A DNA stretch of 64,000 nt. Origin: Spirometra erinaceieuropaei (Eukaryota; Platyhelminthes; Cestoda; Diphyllobothriidea; Diphyllobothriidae). Location of the stretch: NCBI GenBank assembly GCA_902702965.1, contig CACRXP010000170.1:583906-647905 (forward strand), in the 5' to 3' direction. Every line of letters starts with the position of its first letter. The first letter of the stretch is position 1. Below, in pieces: positions 30,690 to 41,600 of this stretch. The notes under the pieces are model-generated. The model ran no database searches. It saw only the letters and a list, made by a program, of their open reading frames with translations, and was not told the origin of the DNA. The position numbers were made by a program, and so were the translations under genes.

Positions 30690-32860
30690 CAAACGCCATC
30701 GCTACGGTAGAGTCGTTCGGTGGATTCAGCACCCAAAATTTGTGGTAGCTTTTCTGAATGCAAAAATCGAGTAATAGTCCTCTTAAATAAACGATAATTT
30801 TGCAGAGTTTTCACACTCATGGGTAGTTTATTCCAAATAGCAATTGCATTTACAGAATAGAACCAACGATATTTAACATTACGTGCCAGAGGAAGAAGTA
30901 AGAAGACCTCACGGTGACTGTTACGTCGAGGATAGACATGATGTCTTAGACGAGTGAGTGGGTTAAATGTACGATTATGTAAAAGCTTAATTAGCAAAAA
31001 TAGCCCATTTTGCAATCTACGAAACCATTAAGGATCAAGGCGTGTACGCCGGCAGTGTTCTTGGTAAGACAAATGTCGGTGTTCCGGGGTTAAAACTCTC
31101 TTCGTAAAAAATTGTTGAACAGATTCTATTTTCTTCCGCTCAGTAGCATGCATGAAACTAAATAAAAACGAACAGTATTCCAGGCCAGGTCTAACGTGCA
31201 TGTTATAAAGGCGCATTCTAATATCACTAGTTTTAAAGTTTCGGAGGATAAACCCGATCGTTCTACGTGCTTTGGAGACTATCAAGGCACAGAGCTCCAA
31301 AAGATTGAGGCTCTCGGAGCATGATACACCGAGATCCTGAATAACCCCATGCACATTTATGGCGTGACCTTCAATACTTAGTTGAGGTTGGCGGTCGTCG
31401 CCAACCACCATGACTAAGCATTTATACCAAGAAAGATAAAGGCGCCATTTGAGACTCCACGAGGCAACGGTCTGTAGGTCACTCTTTAGGAGCTCAAGCA
31501 CGATGTCAAGATCTGCCGGCTTAGCTCGATATGCAACTTTCACATCATCCACATATATGAAAGGCCTACCATTCTGAAATACATCAGGTACATCGCTAAT
31601 AAAAAGGCAAAATAAAAGCGGGCCGAATACGCTACCCTGAATGACTCCACTCCTCACACGTGTGGGGTTGGAGATAGTATTGGAAATCTTAACTCGTTGT
31701 GTACGAGTGCCCAAGTAAGAGGATATAAAATTCAAAAGTTTGCCACCTATTCCGAAAGAGGACAGTTCAAGAGAAGAAGAGCATGGTCAACACGGTCAAA
31801 AGCCTTAGTGAAATCGAAATACACTGTGTAAAGTGAAAAACCATTGTCCCTAGATTGGAGAACATAGTCAAAGAAAGAGAGCTGACAGGTGTCACAAGAT
31901 CGAGCTTTGAGGAATCCATGCTGAGCAGCACTCAGTAAGTTATTCGCTGTCAAGTGACACATCATCTTATCCTTGATCAATGTCTCTAAGATCTTCGAAA
32001 CTGCGCGGAAGGTGTTTATTGGCCGAAAGTCATCAAATGGCGTAGATTGGCCAGGCCTGGGAATGGGCAAAATGTGTGATTCCTTCCACAAGGTAGGATA
32101 AGTTTCACTTTCAAGAGCGAGATTAAATATCTTGCATAAGAAGGATGGGAAAATCGTGTTTGCATCGGTTTTTAAAATGCTTCCTGAGACACCATGAGGT
32201 CCTGGGCTATGAGATTGACGAAAACGCCGAATCGCAACAGTCACATCCCACAGAGTGAAAGTTATAGTTTCTAGGACTGTCCCGGTCAATGACTGGATGG
32301 TCCGAAGCGGAGTGGTCGAGTCTTCAATAAACGTTTTGGACAGGAAATCATTGAAGATATCAGCGGTTAACTGGGCATCAACTATGGGATTTCCGAGAGT
32401 GTCTCATAGGGTGGAATGGTGCGTCTTTCTGTGACTGCGTATTTTTCGGGAGAAAAGTTTCGAGACATCTAACGAATGGTTTTCAGTGAAGTGGACCTCT
32501 GCGTCTGGCTGTTTTTCTTCAGACAATCTCTTAGCCCGCTTAAAAATATGAAAAATCGAGGGCAGAACGGAAACGTCGTTCTGAAGATGGAAACGACGAG
32601 AAAGTCTGCGCAACTTGCGGTGAAAGAGTAGGGGTAGGCAAACCTCATCCCCTACATTAATTTTTTTCTTTCGGGAGACAAAACGAGAAATAGGCGGATC
32701 CAAAATTTTGTACAGTTTTGCAGTGCAAACATCTACATCCGAATTAATGAAGAAATCATTTTGCCGCACTGTCTGAAAAAAAAAACGGCTGCCCATGAAA
32801 TGCCGACAGTCGAAAAAGGGATGGGTAACACTGGATCCGATACTATCAGTTGCCATTTCT
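30690..32860 (-). pseudogene. Non-LTR retrotransposon RT (family B) with YVDD box
   Basis: Minus strand from 32860: linker with YKILDPPISRFVSRKKK and NVGDEVCLPLLFHRKLRRL; a stop near 32405. RT from 32289: QSHSPGPHGVSGSILK, PTLWKESHILPIPRPG, DDFRPINTFRAVSKILETLI, AAQHGFLKARSCDTCQL and VYFDFTKAFDRVDHALLL. A frame change follows at about 31745, then SGVIQGSVFGPLLFCLFISD, FIYVDDVKV, VIQDLGVSCS, RPGLEYCSF and, after a stop near 31027, RWFYSVNAIAIWNKLPMSV. It covers essentially the whole RT. The catalytic box is YVDD where relatives have YADD or FADD. The endonuclease is absent. Closest relative in this window is 1508-2790. Confidence 0.88.
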
Positions 32861-32869
32861 TCTCATAAA

Positions 32870-34360
32870 TGAAAATGAACCAGTCTAAACTTATGCATAA
32901 CAATTACATCCGTCCTACGTCATCTACATTCATTAGGTACAAACACCTAACTGCTCCAAAACTACCGTACATATATGAGTAGCTTCTATTTATGTGGTTT
33001 TATTGTTAGTCGTAACTGTGTGCATATTGAATGAAACCCAAGTAGGTGCTCGAAGACCATTAGCATCATACATGCTGTGAAGCATGCCGTGCTGTGCTTT
33101 AACTGATGTATATATCTGTCCGTCAGCCATGCTGAACTCTGAAACTAATACTTTGTCTGTAAGGTTAGTGGTATTCCCTTTTTGTCTATTCGATATTAGC
33201 TTATCCGATTTTTTGATACTTTCCTGCTGCTTTTAACAAACAGGAGTTCAAAGATGCGAACCTACATTTCCCCAAAATTAACGAAAGTGAAGCGACCATT
33301 ATTCTGCACTCAGAAGGCCTTGCCATACCGCCTTACCGATATCGATGAAGAACCAAATAAAGCCACTAGAATAAGATAAATTTGTGATTGCGGTTGTACT
33401 AACTCCTAATGAACGGTTATCAGCATTCGACATAAGTGATCACCGCTTAGAAATCTCCACGCTGGGAGAGAAAAACAAAATTACATGAATTAAATGCCAC
33501 TTTCGAAGCATTATCAAGATAAATATGCAACGTCCCTCGAGAAGGCTATCAAAAAACTCCTGGGTCGTTACTCCGATTAAGTTGACTTTCGGATAATAGA
33601 GGCCATTTAGGAGAAAACGGCATCCCGAGAAATGTTGACCGTCGTGGATGGAAAAAGTGGCATGTGTACAGGGGAATATTTTGCATGCCCCATCCTTTTT
33701 GCTTAATTCGGACTTTGTGCCAGACAAACCACTTAAAATCATCCACTCATTTATATTTAGTACGGAAATGGTTTATAAGATTATACAACAAATGCTATGC
33801 GCGTCAAAGCGACAAGCCGTTTGTTCGGCGACTTATCAAATTATTAGGGCGCACGTACTTTGAGGCGTTCTTGCAATCTCTCTGTGTGGAGTACTTCCTT
33901 GAGATAGACCATCGTTCTCCAGAGCCAAGATCCAAATACAAATTCTAATTGTAAGGAAGAATGTGTACTGCAAATTCTGATAAGTCGGTCGCCTTAGTGT
34001 AATGCGGCAACTGTGAGTTCGAATGTTGAGCCGCCACCGTTGTAGCCGTCGCTTTCTCTACGTGTCTAAAACCACAGATTCAACCCTATTCATCCGGTAT
34101 TTTGCCAGACTTCGCATCCATCGGCGTACTATTCAGCTCTTCTGAGGAACAAATATCCGCTTCATACTCTATCAGCCCCACAAACAATAGATCAAAATGA
34201 GAATAAATGTTCTGGACTACAGTCTTGCGCAACAGTAACAACGTAATACACATTAGTTTGAAAAGAAAGACGCCCGACTGAAGCATAAAGACGCTGTATG
34301 GACGAACGCCGTACAGAACTATGAGGAATTACTGCGTAAAGCTTGGTTTTGTTATATTGA
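32870..34360. other. No gene recognised
   Basis: AT-rich. Overlapping open frames at 33440-33950 on both strands have no clear homology. A B-box-like GAGTTCGAATGTT occurs at about 34015 without a convincing tRNA fold. Confidence 0.4.
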
Positions 34361-34364
34361 CCGC

Positions 34365-35348
34365 CTAGGACATTTGCGTTGAAGGTGAATCCATACTTTC
34401 ACTAAAAAAAAGAAAAGGAGACAACATATTACGTGCATTTTCCCGCCTCTCCCTTCTCAAATTCCATTTCTTTTCGATCCACAGAAAAACATTCGCGCTG
34501 ACTGCTACAGGTGTTCGTAGTGACCAAAGTAGGAAAAAACTAGAGGACCCACTGTGTCGGTTGATTTCACATGTGCCTCGAGCAGTCAGCACACAGTGTA
34601 AACATTCACCTTCGAACACGATTGCAGCGTATTGGTGTTTCTTTCCGTCCTCGTGTTTGTGCCACAAAAACCAACTTTTTAATGCTGTAGGGTTTAACTA
34701 TCTGCGTGATTAGGTTACGGAGTCTTTTAAAATGATCTGGAACGTTTAGAAAAGTCTTCCCATCCCCGTCAAATATTTCATTTGCGATAAACGTTTCTGC
34801 TTTTTTCGTGGGTTTAGACTTTTTGTGTTCTGTTTCTGGGTCCTCTAAGCTCCCTGTATGATACATTACCCTGGTGTTATTTTGTCCCGTCTTACCTTAC
34901 GCAATGCCCCCACAACCCACAGATTTACGTATACCTGGCAGATGATTTACACTTAACCTGAGTCGGTCACCCCACAAGTGGCTATAGAAGGCTGTTGCAG
35001 TGTCGGGGAAAATTGGGATTTGGCTGTAAACTCACAGATTCAAAATCTTCCAATTACAGACTCAGGAGACGACTGTCCCTCCTTGCAAATACATCGGGTT
35101 TTTGAGCCCTCAGTTCAAGTGTTTCACTTTTGATGGTACGTAAAAGAAGCATTGCTTACTGTCTGCGGAACTGTAAGCATGAATGTGGGTCTCGAGGTCC
35201 AGAATTTCATGCCTTTCAAAACTCTGACCCCTTTATCATTAATTCCCCCTAAGTAGCAATTGAACTGAGCCTCCGGACAGATCCGTGCGCGCTCTTCAGG
35301 CATGTTTCGAGTTTGCTGTTGACAGCGGATCGGCACGAAGTTTGTCAT
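34365..35348 (-). CDS. Tentative three-exon gene, unknown function
   Basis: Model on the minus strand: 35348-35160, 34890-34610 and 34401-34365, phases agreeing, 168 codons plus stop. Exon 1 starts MTNFVPIRCQQ and ends FMLTVPQT before GTAAGC. Exon 2 includes MYHTGSLEDPETEHKKSKP, FIANEIFDGDGKTFLNVPDH, FKRLRNLITQIVKPYSIKK and RCNRV, then AG^GTGAAT. Exon 3 follows a strong pyrimidine tract (CTCCTTTTCTTTTTTTAG) and ends SPSTQMS. The second exon is Lys-rich and gene-like. The acceptor at 34891 is poor, so the join of exons 1 and 2 is the weakest point. No domain is recognised. It would be transcribed divergently from the gene at 35413. Confidence 0.35.
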
Positions 35349-35412
35349 TTTTCGTAACAACTTTCACAACTTTTCTAGGCCTGCCATGCCGTTAGAGGCT
35401 TAGTTCATCCTG

Positions 35413-36487
35413 ATGAATTTTATTTATGCCGAAGACGAACAAGATAAACAAATTTCCTTCATTCCGACCATTGTCTATGCGCCTCCCGGATCTTTAGTCG
35501 CAAATGGTGCTGCACACCAAGTACATCCTTGACTTTGTGTCAGATAACCAACATTTTAGGTAGATTATAGCATCTATTCTAATACGGTAGCTCCAGTAAA
35601 TTCGAAGGCCGCATGCCCCTCTTCAATAGTGACGTCTGTTTACCCAGATTTTCTCAAAGATGCTAACACTGCCCATATTAAACCCGAGTCGCCTTTGAAA
35701 TTTTCAAGCAAAATCGCCGCACCCGCCTCTGTTCTTTCGCAATCCCCACCAGTTTTACAGAGTTATATTCCGGAGAATTCTCAGATGGCGTCTCAAATGC
35801 CTCTGGCCATATCATCTTCCAGCGCCAACAATGCCGATTACCGAACTATGGATAATATATCGATTCCAAAAACTGAGTACTGCTTTACTGAAATCCCCGT
35901 GTCCTCCAACATCCCGGTAACTGTGTCATCAGCATCCAATTCCTCGGAGTCTGCGTTGCGCCACCAGTGCCTTAGCGACCAGTCCCTTCGGAGTTCGATA
36001 CCTACAGTGAGCCCAGCTCCGATTGAGCAGCAGTCTTTACAGGCGCAGTCAGCAAACGGACTTTCTTTGCCAAGTACACCCTCCGCTCCGCGTACCAGTA
36101 CTATAAGCGAAGCTCTGTTTGTGAGGATTATTGTTTCCAGATGCAAGCGGATCGCCCCTCTCTGGTTTCGTGGTATTTCATCGATGCGAGAACGCAACAG
36201 GGAGGAAAGTCGCCGCACTTCAAATAACGCCGGCCATACACAAAGTGACTGGAGCACGATTGCAGAGAAGATTAGAGTGCGTTTTTCGTTTTTCTCTTAT
36301 GCACATCTTTGTTTGATTTGTCTACCATACTAGATCTGGTTTCTTAACGTTATAGCCGCAGACTTTCCTCGGAACCGCCGACAATTCGCTCTTGAATTCG
36401 GAATCCATGCATTTAGAAATTAAATGCACGCGAGCTCCTGCTTGTCCTCTTAGTCATATCGTTTCGTCCCGCCCACGAAATAAGTGA
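35413..36487 (+). CDS. Ser/Pro/Thr-rich protein, three-exon model, unknown function
   Basis: Exons 35413-35520 (or from an acceptor at 35404), 35560-36276 and 36356-36487, all GT-AG with phase 0; introns of 39 and 79 nt. The model gives about 318 aa. Exon 1 begins MNFIYAEDEQDKQISFIPTI and ends GAAHQ. Exon 2 stays open for 239 codons: VDYSIYSN, then a long Ser/Pro/Thr/Ala-rich, probably disordered stretch (SSSSANNAD, VSSASNSSES, SLPSTPSAPRTS). It ends in a basic segment (MRERNREESRRT, DWSTIAEKIR). Exon 3 reads TFLGTADNSLLNSES and ends SRPRNK. The make-up resembles the low-complexity part of a nuclear regulatory protein, but no domain is recognisable. An open stretch at about 34974-35118 (IEGCCSVGENWDLAV) could be an earlier exon, in which case the start given here is wrong. 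Confidence 0.55.
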
Positions 36488-36489
36488 CC

Positions 36490-38055
36490 TAGCAGAAGGG
36501 TGTGAGCGCTTAGACATTTTTGTCGTGCTGAGCTTTTGTTTTTTTTTGACATGGGACCACAAAGATGCGGACATTCTCAACCAGATCGCGTGTCTGCTAT
36601 CATTTCGTATGCAACACCGTGTTGGCCAACGTCATCTATACCGGCGTTTGGGTGCCCGCTGGACCGAACATTTACGGGGCGGACATTAAGTAGTTGTTCC
36701 TAGGGTGCTGTATTACATTAATTATGTCAGCTTAGAGCCTCCGTATTTCAGATTTACTAAGTTCCTCACCGACGTCCATCGCATTTTTTGTCTAAAGGCA
36801 GCTCAGTTCTTGTAATGCTCACATTCCTACTCCAGCTTCATGTCTAAGTGTTAAGCTTTCCACTTTAGCAAGGTTTGGTTTCAAGTGGTTTCACCTCCTG
36901 TAAATCATGCCAAAACGGTTGAATCCTGTTCTCTTCTTATTTATTTGAGTACCCTGTATGCCCAAATGCGATTCCGCAGCATAAAATATATGCTTCGTGT
37001 TCTCTTGTTGCCACACTGCACTCTGTTAATTCGAGCTCTTGTCGTACTTCTCAGAATTCAGCTATATGGCCCCTTTCATGATTGTCTTTATTCGCTTGGT
37101 TTCCTGATATTTCGCAAACTTCGTTTTTCTCAGCCGCTCATCTAGTCTCCGAAAAAGTTGTTCGAGCGTTAGCCAAATAACCATTTAGACATGACTCCTT
37201 CAATACACTAGTGTATATAAGAGAAGTATATTTGGTTCATGGTAGCTATCCCATTACTGGACGAGAATGTTCTTTTTCAGGCGTGTCTAGTGGCACAAAT
37301 GTTGACCACACACCAGCGAAATCCGTTGTATGCATGCCAGCTGTAGTCATTTTTAAAATTCCTCTTTTTTAAGACTACCTTTTTGTGCTACTTTTTCGCA
37401 AACCTCGATGCTCACCCGAGTAGAACGAACAGGAATTAATTTCTATGAATATCGAAAACCTAGACACACATGCAAACGTTCTGCCTGATCGTATCCTCTA
37501 AAATATGCAGCATAGAGTTCGCAAAGGCTACCGACCTTCCAGGACTCTTTAGACACCAGGTTTATCGGGTTGACCGTTTAGCCCTAAACCGATGTGCAAC
37601 TGTGCCTTTGTCTGTAGATCTGTTGTCCTCAATGCCTTGAGGCACAAGTTCGGTTGCATCCTCCTTGTCATCGACTGCCGAAATGTTGGTCACGGTACAC
37701 TAAGGTCCAGTCTCTCCAAAATATATCGCATTCTCGGATTGAAAGTAAGATGTTATATCGTTCCATTTCGTCATGCGCGAACAGCGAACGATGTCCGTTT
37801 TCGAAGGCGCTATTCGTTTTCAGAGCCACGGGAGAATTGGTGGCTTTTATAAAATTATATGGTTAAAATGGGCCCTATTTTGGTTATTTTCTCAGACTAG
37901 GCTGCATCGTCGCCATAGACGATTTTGTGCTTGCAAGGCGATCAATATATTTCGTTGTTTTTGTATGTGGATTTACAAGTTATGATCAAAACGGTATCTT
38001 GCTGAGTGCGGGTAAAATAAGCCCTAGTCAGTGCTAATACATATGTTACGAGTCC
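36490..38055. other. No gene recognised
   Basis: Downstream of the three-exon gene. Short open frames only; no repeat recognised. Confidence 0.4.
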
Positions 38056-38064
38056 AGTAAAACA

Positions 38065-38330
38065 TGTGTGTATGTAGGCAGAATATCGTTACCGACAAAG
38101 ACAAGGGAGACTGGAATGACACTTTCCGATTTATTAATCGTTATTAGCCACGGGCTCGTTGTCCTGTCGGTTGCGATCAGCTGTGTTGTCCAAAGGTTGG
38201 AGGGGGCGCGCACCGATCGCATTGCGGAACTTTCTCGTCCCGCTGCGCCCTGAGGTATGCAAACCCCGAGGCTCGAATTCGCGACCCTCTAACCAACAGG
38301 TCGCGAGTTTGTATGCTCATTGAAATTTCG
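38065..38330 (-). mobile_element. SINE-like repeat, rearranged copy
   Basis: Shares TTACCGACAAAGACAAGGGA, a block around TTATTAATCGTTATTAGCCA, ACGGGCTCGTTGTCCTGTCGG and, on the minus strand, GTCGCGAATTCGAGCC (B-box-like, 38275-38290) with the copies at 57.2-57.6 kb. A further piece with AATGGTAGAGAGGCG lies at 38560-38580 within an AT-rich palindromic stretch. GAAATTTCGGGTCTGA at 38316 is shared with about 10510. Confidence 0.6.
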
Positions 38331-38639
38331 GGTCTGATCCAAAAGGTGTCCCGGACACTTAACTTTATGTCCTACACTTTATAATTTCTGAAGTTATTAA
38401 CTTGATTATTCTCTGGAGTTCATATACCAGAAACCGTATAGAGGACGATGGGGGATCCACTGGTACGTCAATCAGCAGCAGAAACATCGACGAAACACGT
38501 GTTTTTATTTAGTACCCATGTCGAGAGTACGGTACAGTGCCTTTGGCATATATGTATATATAGAATGGTAGAGAGGCGTTCACGGGTCGTCTACAGAACT
38601 TGTATACATACATATATGTGATCTATAATCCCACTCTAA

Positions 38640-41600
38640 AGGTCAAGCATTTTTTCAAATACAATATCGGACATAGAAATTCATGTAGGCAAAAATTCTC
38701 TTCGAAATCGTTGCGGCTGCCTTCCCAGAATTTTTAATACAGCTGGCTATTTTGTGTGCGTACCGTTCCCTTGGGGGTCAGTAAAATATCGATTAATCCA
38801 CGCCTCTAGTAGTTGCAGAGCTGCGCACGAATCCGACGTTCGGCCGAGGTTCCTTAGCTTCCATGGTATGGCATAGCAAATGTTCTGCATTTTGTCACGT
38901 ATTTTAGGCCTACAATTTGGTCATAACAGAAGTCTTATTGTATTGAGCCCATTTGTGAGACTCTGATGTTCACAGGCTCACACCTCAACCCCGCCCATTG
39001 AGCAGTTATCGTCGAATTTGCATAGCAAGTAGTTGAATGGCGCACAACAGTAGAATACATTAAACTAGTCAAATAGGAAACAGGGGACCAAAGACTCTTT
39101 GATGACAAGAGGAAAACGGTTAGAAGTCGTGCAGCCTACTAACTTACAGGCTGCTAACGTATTCACCACCCCCCCCCCCACCCTAATCAAACCTGAATTG
39201 TCCTTAACTTGGTTGACTTTATCTTTTTCCCCGGTATGATCTGACTTAGATCAACGGCGTTCACTATCACTGACACCCAGTACACGGCTTGCCTAATATG
39301 CTTCAATGTATCCCATCGCTAATGGCGTGCTTTGGCTGCTTTATTCAGAGAAATGTACCCGAAACTTGTGGCGGAGCAAGAACTCATATTTTGTCAGTTA
39401 TTTACCCTACTAAACCAACTTTCCTACTCCGAAGTTATCGGATTCAGACTGTGTAGATGTTTGTCGTCCGCCTCAAAGATCTCATCGATGCCAGAGGCTG
39501 TGTGGGCTTTCATTATGCGTACGAGTGGATAATCAGTCCAAATAACTTGGGTTGATGAGGAACAGTAGTTTAATTGTTCGGGTTATCGGGTCCTTGTAGT
39601 TGTTAATGGAGCAGCACCGAAAAGGGTGACATTTGCAGTGCGCTACAGATATCATTACTACACACTCCGGGTGTTGGTGACCTGGCGCTCGCTACAGTAA
39701 CAGCTTTGTACATCTGACAGACTCGGTGGTTGACTTATTGAACTCCACAAGGTCATTGTAGAATTTGCTGCGTGATGCGAGGTCGACTGACCCTGAATAA
39801 ATTGATGATGTAAAACAGGCACTACATACTTCCCGGTCGTGGATTAAATTTCACCGGTCAGCTTGTGGCAGCTTGTGGTGAACTGGTACTCTCCTTTGGC
39901 TGTGTCGTCTAGAAAACTACCGAACATACCAACGTTGAGGACCACTTCTGTTAATTGCGAGTACCGGCGATAGCACCGAGCAGAAGAGCATGGTCTTCCA
40001 CTGGGGGATCATTTTTAGTGCAGCCGAGGGGCAGGGACGTTTACGCAATTATTGCACATTTAATTAACCTGTACGTACTTCCAGACATGACGGCTCCTTT
40101 CACCTCGCGCTAAATTTTCAGTATCCCCTTAAATGTCGCTTGAGTGTTGTGCTTGACAAAATGCAATCCAAAACTATAGTATTTTTATTGGTTGGCCTTA
40201 CCTCCTGTGCAGTGCCTCTCCACCTACGCGACTTATTACATCGTGGGTGCGTCCGTACTCCCCTTAAGTGGAACTTTGCACTTTTTATGTCGGTGTTAAG
40301 CTCCTTAATTGTCGGTCTTCTGCTGCTGAAGCTTGTTTTAGCGCGGGTTATCCACTCAGCAACACCCCAGACGGGAACCGAAGCGACTCTTTCCTGCTAG
40401 AACGTATCTGTACAGGTTAAAGCGATTCAGAGACATCACTGCCAATATTTTAGCAACAATGGTGTCAAGGTGACTAACGTCTGTTGTCGTACTTGCACGG
40501 TTGCCACGTAGCCTAAACAACGATATGACAGCGGTGGCATTTCAGCCGCGTCCGAACCAAAAGGTCGTATCGTCTGCCAACTCATTTCTTCTAACCATAC
40601 TTAATGGTCTCCTCACGAGGACTCTTCCTGATTGGAGCTTCAATCTCAAAGGAGGATCTTTTCAAGAAATTCGTCACAGCCGGAGTTATATTCATGCGTC
40701 TGGATGCCCCCAAACTAGACGTCGACCGAGACAACCAAACCGCACTAGTTTAACAGCCAGACAAGGGGTTTCTTCCATTCCAGTCATTTTGTCCTATAAG
40801 GCCATCACGGCAACTTGACTATCCGTGGACTACGGAACGTCTGAATTTGCGAGCCAGCTCTTATTCCTAATGATAGAGTCCTGTCTGACTTTTGGTCAGT
40901 TTCATCCTAGACCATGCTGCAGCCATAGAGAACAGCACTTGTGGTCTTAGAAATCAAGCAAGTCACTCCCTATTTCCCTCGTGAGCGCGCACTCCTAACA
41001 GTCACTATTCCGTCTTATCGACTGAAGATCATTGGGAACTAGGGGGGCTGTCGCCCGCGCCAGGGCGGAAACAGGTGACGACAAACAGTTTCGTTGCCAT
41101 TTTGTCTGTCTTCGTCATATTTGTTTGCACACCAATTCCGAAGGCACCGTCTGTTCTGTAGGCCTGGCTCCCAGGAGAGTATAGCGGAGGGTGATGCCAT
41201 TCCTGTCTGCGTGTCGCGTGGCACGAGTCTGACATCAAACCAGCCGCGGTCGTCCGACAGATTGTTTAACCGTTTTGGCTTTTAGTTTGGTCATTATATG
41301 AGTAACAGATGGCCTGGTATCTCCCGGTAATGAAAAAGCGTTTCAATACAGCGAAGTTAACAAGCCTCTAGCTACTTTCGCTGTCAGTCTGCGACCTGGT
41401 GGCGGATGGCTAACTCGGCAGCCGCACTGCATCCATCGATATTTATTTTTCCTTCCTCTCCTTCAATTACAACCCAACAAGATAGTTCGTGAAATGATGG
41501 ACCGCCTTGAGTATGCCACTTCGCCAGATGCCCGCCACCCCTACCAAATTGTACTTTGGCAAAACCCGTGCTTCTGTGAAATAGAGAAATATACTTTTCT

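Noticed and set aside
33985..34050. tRNA-like sequence with GAGTTCGAATGTT
   Set aside because: The B box is fair, but the rest is too short and does not fold as a tRNA.
34974..35118. Upstream exon (reading IEGCCSVGENWDLAV) for the gene at 35413
   Set aside because: Open and plausible, but the acceptor is weak, the best downstream donor follows an in-frame stop, and it conflicts with the minus-strand model. Left out of the model.
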